A DNA stretch of 8,163 nucleotides, taken from the NCBI GenBank assembly GCA_021790715.1, contig JAJYGK010000150.1, positions 1-8,163 of the forward strand. Direction: 5' to 3'. Of the stretch, positions 1 through 5,285 are shown piece by piece. The DNA is from Chloroflexota bacterium (GTDB lineage Bacteria > Chloroflexota > Limnocylindria > Limnocylindrales > CSP1-4). Every line of letters starts with the position of its first letter. The stretch's first letter is position 1. The notes beneath the pieces are model-generated. The model worked only from the letters and a program-made list of their open reading frames with translations. It made no database searches and was not told where the DNA came from. Both the position numbers and the translations under genes were made by a program.

Positions 1-147
1 CACGATCAGCCGCTGCCCCTGGCTGAACCCGGCGCTCGGGGCCCGCTGCGCGGCCGCGGCGATGCGCTCGATCACCTCGTCGGTGACCGGGTCCTCCGCG
101 AAATGCCGCACCATCCGCCGCCGGGCAACGACCTCACGGAACTCCAT
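1..147 (-). CDS. Nitroreductase family protein, N-terminal fragment (3' end beyond window)
   Basis: Only the first 49 codons are present, beginning at an ATG (complement of 145-147) and running off the left edge. The peptide starts MEFREVVARRRMVRHF and continues through APSAGFSQGQ to RLIV. This is the usual start of FMN-dependent nitroreductase-family oxidoreductases: a basic RRRMVRHF stretch (residues 9-16) that binds the flavin phosphate, a short helix, then an APSAGxxQ motif (about residues 37-44) near the flavin. Such enzymes reduce nitro groups, quinones or related substrates with NAD(P)H in the cytoplasm. The substrate cannot be told from this fragment. A clear Shine-Dalgarno fixes the start. 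It lies downstream of ppdK on the same strand with a 225-base gap holding strong stem-loops, so co-transcription is possible but doubtful. Confidence 0.85.
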   Translation of the reverse strand, partial: MEFREVVARRRMVRHFAEDPVTDEVIERIAAAAQRAPSAGFSQGQRLIV

Positions 148-151
148 GCGA

Positions 152-158
152 CTCCTCT
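152..158 (-). promoter_or_regulatory. Ribosome binding site of the nitroreductase gene
   Basis: Read on the minus strand this is AGAGGAG, followed by four bases and the ATG at 147. It decides the start codon. It contrasts with the aminotransferase and peptidase genes here, which lack a usable Shine-Dalgarno. Confidence 0.7.
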
Positions 159-288
159 CGCGAGTGCCCGCCGCGCTCGCCGACCACCGCCGCGGGCGCG
201 CGGCCGCACCCCGCGATGTCAGTTCCCGCCGAGCGACGGACAGGGCAGAGCGGCCAGGGAGAGGGGTGACGGAGGGCGTGCCCGGGAG

Positions 289-331
289 CGCGCAGCGGCC
301 CGGCGCGATGGCGCCGAGGCCGCGGAGCGCG
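289..331 (-). terminator. Strong GC-rich stem-loop downstream of ppdK (possible terminator or 3' stabiliser)
   Basis: Bases 301-306 pair with 311-316 around a four-base loop (307-310). After a single bulged A (317) the helix continues with 295-300 pairing to 318-323. After a small internal loop (294 against 324-326) it continues with 289-293 pairing to 327-331. This gives 17 base pairs, nearly all G-C. It starts 41 bases past the ppdK stop and ends 141 bases before the nitroreductase start. No run of U follows on the minus strand, so a classical intrinsic terminator is not shown. A terminator without U-tract, a barrier to 3' exonucleases, or an attenuator for the next gene are all possible. 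Confidence 0.45.
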
Positions 332-339
332 GACGGGAC

Positions 340-354
340 GTCCTCCGGCAGGAC
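340..354 (-). terminator. Small stem-loop just after the ppdK stop codon
   Basis: GTCCT (340-344) pairs with AGGAC (350-354) across a five-base loop, beginning 18 bases after the ppdK stop. The stem is only 5 base pairs and no U-tract follows, so it may be incidental or act together with the larger stem-loop at 289-331. Confidence 0.2.
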
Positions 355-372
355 CCCTCGCTCTCGATCTGC

Positions 373-3156
373 CTACTTGTCCTGTTCCGCCGCGAGGACC
401 GCCTGCGCCGCCGCCAGCCGCGCGACCGGCACGCGGAACGGCGAGCACGAGACGTAGTTGAGCCCGATCTCGTTGCAGTACGCGATCGAGAGCGGGTCGC
501 CGCCGTGCTCCCCGCAGATCCCGACCTCGAGGTCCGGCCGCGTCTTGCGGCCTCGCTCGACGGCCATGCGCATCTCGTCGACGATGACGGGATCGAGCGA
601 CTGGAACGGGTTGTACGGGAGGATCTTCTCCTCGACGTACTTCAGCAGGAACCCGCCCTCGGCGTCGTCGCGGCTGTAGCCGAACGTCATCTGCGTCAGG
701 TCGTTGGTCCCGAAGCTGAAGAACTGCGCGAGCTCGGCGATCTCGCCCGCGACCCAGCAGGCGCGCGGGATCTCGATCATCGTGCCGAACTTGTAGGCGA
801 TCGGCTCGCCCGCCTTCTCGACGACGGACTTCGCCTCCGCCTCGAGCAGCGTCTGCGTGGCCCGCAGCTCGTTCACGTGCCCGACGAGCGGGATCATGAT
901 CTCGGGGTGCGGGTCCTTGCCCTGCCGCTTCACGGCGATGGCCGCGTTGAGGATCGCGCGGGTCTGGATCTTCACGAAGTCCGGGATCATGAGGCCGAGG
1001 CGGATGCCGCGCAGGCCGAGCATCGGGTTCTGCTCGCGCATCGACTCGACCGCCGCGAGCATCCCGCGCGCCTCGGCGAAGCCGGGATCGCCCTCGGGGG
1101 TGCCGCGGTCGCGGTACTGCGTGACCTGCACGAGGAGTTCCTCGTGCTTGGGCAGGAACTCGTGGAGCGGCGGATCGATCAGCCGGATGATGACCGGCAG
1201 CCCGGTCATGGCCGCGAGGATCCCCTCGAAATCGCCCTGCTGGAGCTTCTCGAGCTTGCCCATGGCGGCGTCGAACTGCTCGATGGCGGCGCGATCGGCA
1301 TCCGAGAGCGAATCGCCGGCCTCGGCCGCCGCCTTCGCGCGCGTCGCCTGCGTCGCGACGAGGATGGCCGCCCGGACGATCTCGAGCCGCTCGCCCTCGC
1401 GGAACATGTGCTCGGTGCGGCAGAGGCCGATCCCCTGCGCGCCGTACGCGCGGGCCTGGGCCGCCTCCTCGGGCTTGTCGGCGTTCGTCCAGACCATGAG
1501 CCGGCGGATGCCGTCGGCCCAGCCCAGGATCCGCTGCAGGTCGGGCTGCTCCTCGAAGCGGGCCGCCACGGTGGGCAGGGCGCCCAGGAAGACCTCGCCG
1601 GTCGAGCCGTCCACGCTGATCGCGTCGCCCTCGCGGAAGGTCGAGCCGTTCGAGCTGGCCGACCTGGCCCGGTAGTCGACGACGAGCTCCGAGCACCCGG
1701 CGACGCACGGCTTCCCGATCTGGCGCGCGACGACCGCGGCGTGCGACGTGGCGCCGCCACGGGCGGTCAGGATCCCCTGCGCGACCGCCATGCCGTGGAA
1801 GTCGTCCGGGGACGTCTCGATGCGCACGAGCACGACCTTCTCGCCCCGGCCGGCCCACTCCACGGCCGTGTCGGCGTCGAAGACGGCCCGGCCGACGGCG
1901 GCACCCGGCGAGGCGTTCAGGCCCTTCGCGATCCGGGGGGCCTGCTGGCGCGCCTTCGGGTCGAACTGCGCGCGGAGGAGCTGGTCGACCTGTGCCGGCT
2001 CGATGCGGGCGACGGCCTCGGCCTCGGAGATGATCCCCTCGGCCACCATGTCGGTCGCGATCTTCACGGCCGCGGCGGCGGTGCGCTTCGCGCTGCGGGT
2101 CTGCAGCATGAAGAGGCGGCCCCGCTCGATCGTGAACTCCAGGTCCTGCACATCGCGGTAGTGCTTCTCGAGCCGGTCGGCGATCTGGCGGAACTGGCGG
2201 TAGGCCTCCGGCAGGTCCTGCTCCAGCTGCGCGATCTTCTGCGGCGTCCGGATGCCGGCCACGACATCCTCGCCCTGCGCGTTCGTGAGGTACTCGCCGT
2301 AGAGGACCTTCTCGCCGGTGTTCGGGTCGCGCGTGAACGCGACGCCGGTCCCGGAGTCGGTGCCCATGTTGCCGAAGACCATCGTCACGACGTTGACGGC
2401 GGTGCCCAGGTCGTGCGCGATCTTGTTGAAGTTGCGGTAGTCGACGGCGCGCTTGCCGAACCAGGAGCCGAAGACGGCCTTGATGGCCAGGTCGAGCTGC
2501 TCGTCCGGGTCGGACGGGAACTCGCGCCCGGTGGCGTCCCGGACGATCCCCTTGTACACGCCGACCAGCTCGCGGAGGGCGGCGGCGTCGAGATCCGTGT
2601 CGGCCTTCGCGCCGTGGTGCTCCTTGGCCGCGTCCAGTGCCTCGTCGAAGCGCTCGCCGGGCACGTCCATGACGATGCGCCCGAACATCTGGATGAAGCG
2701 TCGGTACGCATCCCAGCCGAAGCGCTCGTTCTGCGTGAGCGCGATCAGGCCCGGGAGCGTCTCCTCGTTGAGGCCGAGGTTGAGGACGGTGTCCATCATG
2801 CCCGGCATCGAGAACTTCGCGCCGGAGCGGACGCTCACGAGCAGGGGGTTCTCGCGCCCGCCGAACGTCTTGGCCGTCTCGCGCTCCACCTCGCGCATGG
2901 CGTCCTGGACGTCCTGCCAGAGCCCGTCGGGGAGCCGCTGCCCGCTCGAGAAGTAGTCGTTGCAGGCCTCGGTGGTGATGGTGAAGCCGGGGGGCACCGG
3001 CAGGCCCGCACGCGTCATCTCCGCGAGGCCGGCGCCCTTGCCGCCGAGCAGCCCCTTCATCTCGCCGTTCCCGTCCGCGTGCCCGCCACCGAAGGCGTAG
3101 ATGTAGCGCTTCGCCGCGTGGTGGGTCCGCTCGGGAACGATCTCGGTCGTGGTCAT
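373..3156 (-). CDS. ppdK: Pyruvate, phosphate dikinase (PPDK)
   Basis: The product is 927 residues, a cytoplasmic enzyme that interconverts pyruvate + ATP + Pi and PEP + AMP + PPi by way of a phosphohistidine. The N-terminal ATP-grasp domain shows GGKGAGLAEM (residues 38-47) and the SVRSGAKFSMPGMMDT stretch (from about 108). The swivelling domain carries GGATSHAAVVARQIGKPC, with catalytic His472 preceded by Thr470 and Ser471. The C-terminal PEP/pyruvate TIM barrel shows GLCRTEHMF (577-585), LIDPPLHEFLP (659-669), FGTNDLTQMTFGYSRDD (815-831) and GICGEHGGDP with the acid/base Cys881. All key residues are intact. It is about 50 residues longer than the well-studied Clostridium symbiosum enzyme (874 residues); about 22 of these are a helical insertion near residues 602-630. 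The ATG at 3156 is chosen because AAGGAG lies ten bases upstream. An in-frame TTG at 3180 would place that Shine-Dalgarno inside the gene. Divergent from the class V aminotransferase gene. Direction in vivo (gluconeogenic or glycolytic) cannot be read from sequence. Confidence 0.97.
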   Translation of the reverse strand: MTTTEIVPERTHHAAKRYIYAFGGGHADGNGEMKGLLGGKGAGLAEMTRAGLPVPPGFTITTEACNDYFSSGQRLPDGLWQDVQDAMREVERETAKTFGGRENPLLVSVRSGAKFSMPGMMDTVLNLGLNEETLPGLIALTQNERFGWDAYRRFIQMFGRIVMDVPGERFDEALDAAKEHHGAKADTDLDAAALRELVGVYKGIVRDATGREFPSDPDEQLDLAIKAVFGSWFGKRAVDYRNFNKIAHDLGTAVNVVTMVFGNMGTDSGTGVAFTRDPNTGEKVLYGEYLTNAQGEDVVAGIRTPQKIAQLEQDLPEAYRQFRQIADRLEKHYRDVQDLEFTIERGRLFMLQTRSAKRTAAAAVKIATDMVAEGIISEAEAVARIEPAQVDQLLRAQFDPKARQQAPRIAKGLNASPGAAVGRAVFDADTAVEWAGRGEKVVLVRIETSPDDFHGMAVAQGILTARGGATSHAAVVARQIGKPCVAGCSELVVDYRARSASSNGSTFREGDAISVDGSTGEVFLGALPTVAARFEEQPDLQRILGWADGIRRLMVWTNADKPEEAAQARAYGAQGIGLCRTEHMFREGERLEIVRAAILVATQATRAKAAAEAGDSLSDADRAAIEQFDAAMGKLEKLQQGDFEGILAAMTGLPVIIRLIDPPLHEFLPKHEELLVQVTQYRDRGTPEGDPGFAEARGMLAAVESMREQNPMLGLRGIRLGLMIPDFVKIQTRAILNAAIAVKRQGKDPHPEIMIPLVGHVNELRATQTLLEAEAKSVVEKAGEPIAYKFGTMIEIPRACWVAGEIAELAQFFSFGTNDLTQMTFGYSRDDAEGGFLLKYVEEKILPYNPFQSLDPVIVDEMRMAVERGRKTRPDLEVGICGEHGGDPLSIAYCNEIGLNYVSCSPFRVPVARLAAAQAVLAAEQDK

Positions 3157-3166
3157 CGGTCGCTGG

Positions 3167-3183
3167 CTCCTTGTGCACAAGGA
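3167..3183 (-). promoter_or_regulatory. ppdK Shine-Dalgarno embedded in a 16-base palindrome
   Basis: On the minus strand the sequence reads TCCTTGTGCACAAGGAG. The last six bases, AAGGAG (3167-3172), are the likely ppdK ribosome binding site, ten bases before the ATG. Bases 3168-3183 are a perfect 16-base palindrome. As DNA it could be a dimeric repressor site. As RNA it could fold into a 6-bp stem with a TGCA loop that hides five of the six Shine-Dalgarno bases. The palindrome is seen directly; its function is inference. Confidence 0.5.
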
Positions 3184-3212
3184 TGGTTCGTGGTCGGGGA
3201 GCGTTCGGTCAA
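3183..3212 (-). promoter_or_regulatory. Candidate ppdK promoter, proximal
   Basis: On the minus strand TTGACC (3212-3207) resembles a -35 box. It is followed after 18 bases by AACCAT (3188-3183), a poor -10 box. If real, transcription would start within the palindrome at 3168-3183, a typical operator position. The weak -10 keeps confidence low; it competes with the distal candidate at 3271-3276. Confidence 0.22.
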
Positions 3213-3270
3213 TGGGGACGTCGGAACGCGGCTCCGGGCACGCGCGGAGACGGGACGCAGAACCGCGTCG

Positions 3271-3276
3271 ATTGTA
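3271..3276 (-). promoter_or_regulatory. Candidate ppdK -10 element, distal
   Basis: The minus strand reads TACAAT here, a near-consensus -10 hexamer and conspicuous in such GC-rich DNA. No convincing -35 lies 16-18 bases upstream. A start about 7 bases downstream would give a 5' leader of roughly 107 bases that includes the palindrome over the Shine-Dalgarno. Confidence 0.3.
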
Positions 3277-3399
3277 CCGCCGCCCGCGGCCGCGCTGCCG
3301 ACGGCCGATCGGCGCGGAGCGGGGGGCCGAGCGGCCGGCAGACAGGAGCCGATACCCGCCGGGCGCGGATGCCCCCGAGCGCCCGACCGGACACCTCGC

Positions 3400-3405
3400 T
3401 ACGAT
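3400..3405 (+). promoter_or_regulatory. Candidate -10 element for leaderless transcription of the aminotransferase gene
   Basis: TACGAT fits the TANNNT form of a -10 box and ends 7 bases before the GTG at 3413. That spacing would put the transcription start on or next to the start codon. No -35 motif is recognisable upstream, which is common for such promoters in high-GC bacteria. A GGGAG sits between the hexamer and the GTG, but only two bases from the codon, too close for a normal ribosome binding site. Confidence 0.4.
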
Positions 3406-3412
3406 GGGAGTC

Positions 3413-5134
3413 GTGCGTCACCCCCCGGTCGCCACGTCCGAGCCCCTCGTCGAGCTCATCCGCCGTTCCCTGATCGGTGACGACGAGGCCGTGGCAGGGC
3501 CGTTCGGCGTGCGCCGCATCACGTACGCCGACTACACCGCGTCGGGTCGCTCGCTCTCGTTCATCGAGGACTACCTGCGCGACGCGGTGCTCCCGCTGTA
3601 CGCCAACACGCACTCCGAGTCGTCGGGGACCGGCCTGCAGACGACGCGCTTCCGCGAGGAGGCCCGCGGGATCATCCGGGACGCGGTGGGCGCGAACCAG
3701 GCCGAGCACGCGGTCGTCTTCGTCGGCTCCGGTTCCACCGCCGCCGTCAACCGGCTCGTCGACGTCCTCGCGCTGCGCATCCCGGCCGGCCTCGACGACC
3801 GCTACGACCTGCGCTCGCGGATCCCGCCCGAGGATCGGCCGATCGTCTTCATCGGCCCCTTCGAGCACCACTCGAACGAGCTGCCGTGGCGCGAGTCGAT
3901 CGCCGACGTGGTCGTCATCGGCGAGGACCGCGACGGCCGCGTGGACCTCCGGGCGCTGGAGCGGGCGCTGGAGCAGTACGCGTCGCGCCCGCTGCGGATC
4001 GGCAGCTTCTCGGCCGCGTCCAACGTGACGGGGATCATCAGCGACGACCGCGCGATCTCGATCCTGCTGCACCGGCACGGCGCGCTGTCGTGCTGGGATT
4101 ACGCGGCCGCGGCGCCGTACGTGCGGATCTCGATGGCCGGCGACGACGGCCCCGACGGGGCGCTCGCGTACAAGGACGCGATCTTCCTGTCGCCCCACAA
4201 GCTCGTCGGCGGGCCGGGCACCCCGGGCGTCCTGGTCGCCCGCCGCGAGCTCTTCCGCAATCGCGTGCCGTCCCTGCCCGGCGGCGGGACGGTCCTGTAC
4301 GTCAGCCCGCTCGAGCACGTCTACCTCGACGACATCGAGCGACGGGAGGAGGGCGGGACGCCCGCGATCGTCGAGTCGATCCGCGCCGGGCTGGTCTTCG
4401 GGCTCAAGCAGGCGGTCGGCGAGGACGAGATCCGCCGCCGCGAGACCTCGTTCATCCGGCGTGCGATCGAGCGCTGGGACGCCAACCCCGCGATCGAGGT
4501 CCTGGGCTCGCACACGGCGGAGCGCCTCTCGATCGTCTCGTTCGTCGTCCGTCACGGCGAGCGCTACCTGCATCACAACTTCGTCGTGGCGCTGCTCAAC
4601 GACCTGTTCGGGATCCAGGCGCGCGGCGGCTGCTCGTGCGCCGGCCCCTACGGGCACCGACTGCTCGGGATCGACCTGGAGCGCTCCCAGGCGTTCGAGC
4701 GCGAGGTCGAGCGCGGGTGCGAGGGGATCAAGCCCGGCTGGGTGCGCGTGAACTTCAACTACTTCATCACCGAGGCCACGTTCCAGTACATCCTCGACGC
4801 GGTCGACCTGGTCGCGACCGAGGGCTGGCGCCTCCTTCCCCGCTACCGGTTCGACCCGCCGTCGGGTCTGTGGCACCACTGCCTGGGCGCTCCCGAGCCG
4901 CCGCTCTCCCTCCACGACGTCAGCTACGAGGACGGCGGGATGCACTATCGGGCGCACCGGCACCGGGAGCCCGAGACGCGCCTGGCGGAGTACCTGGCGG
5001 AGGCGCGCACCATCCTCGCCGCCCCACCCGATGCCGCCCCCGCGCTCGAGGCGCCGCGCGCCGTGGGCCCGGACTTCGAGGCGCTGCGCTGGTTCTGGCT
5101 GCCCGAGGAGATCGAGGTCGCGGCAGGAACCTGA
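3413..5134 (+). CDS. Class V aminotransferase-fold PLP enzyme (cysteine desulfurase / selenocysteine lyase-like)
   Basis: A fold-type I PLP enzyme of 573 residues. The cofactor site is complete: GSGST phosphate loop (105-109), EHHSNELPW (151-159) with the His that stacks on PLP in SufS-type enzymes, Asp229 in CWDYAAAAPY for the pyridine nitrogen, and SPHKLVGGPGTPG with the Schiff-base Lys263. The active-site loop RGGCSCAGP (404-412) aligns without gaps to the SufS motif RTGHHCAQP, so Cys409 matches the catalytic Cys and Cys407 replaces a His. Known SufS proteins are near 405 residues. This one is longer, with an insertion around 121-145 and a C-terminal extension of about 90 residues rich in His (488, 489, 501, 511, 515, 517) plus Cys490. 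The reaction is probably sulfur or selenium removal from cysteine-like substrates, or a related beta-elimination, but the substrate is unknown and no suf/isc partner is nearby. The GTG start is favoured by the TACGAT hexamer; an in-frame ATG at 3404 would add three residues and also lacks a Shine-Dalgarno. Confidence 0.9.
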   Translation: MRHPPVATSEPLVELIRRSLIGDDEAVAGPFGVRRITYADYTASGRSLSFIEDYLRDAVLPLYANTHSESSGTGLQTTRFREEARGIIRDAVGANQAEHAVVFVGSGSTAAVNRLVDVLALRIPAGLDDRYDLRSRIPPEDRPIVFIGPFEHHSNELPWRESIADVVVIGEDRDGRVDLRALERALEQYASRPLRIGSFSAASNVTGIISDDRAISILLHRHGALSCWDYAAAAPYVRISMAGDDGPDGALAYKDAIFLSPHKLVGGPGTPGVLVARRELFRNRVPSLPGGGTVLYVSPLEHVYLDDIERREEGGTPAIVESIRAGLVFGLKQAVGEDEIRRRETSFIRRAIERWDANPAIEVLGSHTAERLSIVSFVVRHGERYLHHNFVVALLNDLFGIQARGGCSCAGPYGHRLLGIDLERSQAFEREVERGCEGIKPGWVRVNFNYFITEATFQYILDAVDLVATEGWRLLPRYRFDPPSGLWHHCLGAPEPPLSLHDVSYEDGGMHYRAHRHREPETRLAEYLAEARTILAAPPDAAPALEAPRAVGPDFEALRWFWLPEEIEVAAGT

Positions 5135-5141
5135 CGGGCCG

Positions 5142-5213
5142 GCGTGGACGACGCCCGATCGCCCGGCGTGGCGGACGCGCGACCCACACGCGTGGCGGAC
5201 GCGCGACCCGCGC
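5142..5213 (+). repeat. Three tandem 24-base repeats after the aminotransferase stop
   Basis: Units start at 5142, 5166 and 5190. Copies 2 and 3 share an identical 20-base core (gcgtggcggacgcgcgaccc) and match at 22 of 24 bases. Copy 1 matches copy 2 at 16 of 24. Each unit contains GCGT, five bases, then ACGC, able to form a small hairpin; the stem is kept in copy 1 although its loop differs. In copy 1 the stem extends to GGCGT/ACGCC (5141-5155), beginning 6 bases after the stop codon. The array lies between genes and need not be coding. Confidence 0.7.
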
Positions 5214-5265
5214 AACCGGCCCCGCCGGCGTCCCCGGACCCGCCCCGGGACGATCGCCGCGTCCG

Positions 5266-5283
5266 GCGCATGCCATGATGCGC
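5266..5283 (+). promoter_or_regulatory. Candidate -10 element and inverted repeat just before the peptidase start
   Basis: CATGAT (5274-5279) is a -10-like hexamer ending 6 bases before the ATG at 5286. This is nearly the same layout as the TACGAT-to-GTG arrangement of the aminotransferase gene, and no Shine-Dalgarno is present. The hexamer overlaps an inverted repeat, GCGCAT (5266-5271) and ATGCGC (5278-5283), with a six-base spacer. The repeat could be a repressor site over the promoter or simply result from alternating GC/AT composition. No good -35 is seen. Confidence 0.33.
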
Positions 5284-5285
5284 GC

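Noticed and set aside
134..3178. A 1014-residue minus-strand frame overlapping ppdK
   Set aside because: It is a shifted frame of ppdK, very rich in Arg, Gly and Ala and without domain motifs.
3171..3180. TTGTGCACAA as a Rex site or DnaA box
   Set aside because: Rex half-sites need a spacer between TTGTGAA and TTCACAA, absent here. It differs from the actinobacterial DnaA box TTGTCCACA by one base, and a lone copy with no origin features does not support an origin.
3149..3412. N-terminal extension of the aminotransferase back to 3149
   Set aside because: The extra residues are Arg-rich and low in complexity, resemble no part of the family, and would overlap the ppdK start and its ribosome site. 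The homologous region begins after 3413.
103..3480. A 1125-residue plus-strand open frame antisense to ppdK
   Set aside because: It is Arg/Leu/Asp-rich with no recognisable domain and lies opposite a full-length, motif-complete PPDK. Long antisense frames are expected when third positions are nearly all G or C.
5031..5285. N-terminal extension of the S9 peptidase back to 5031
   Set aside because: It would overlap the aminotransferase C-terminus and read through the 24-base repeats. Conserved S9 sequence begins at the ATG at 5286.
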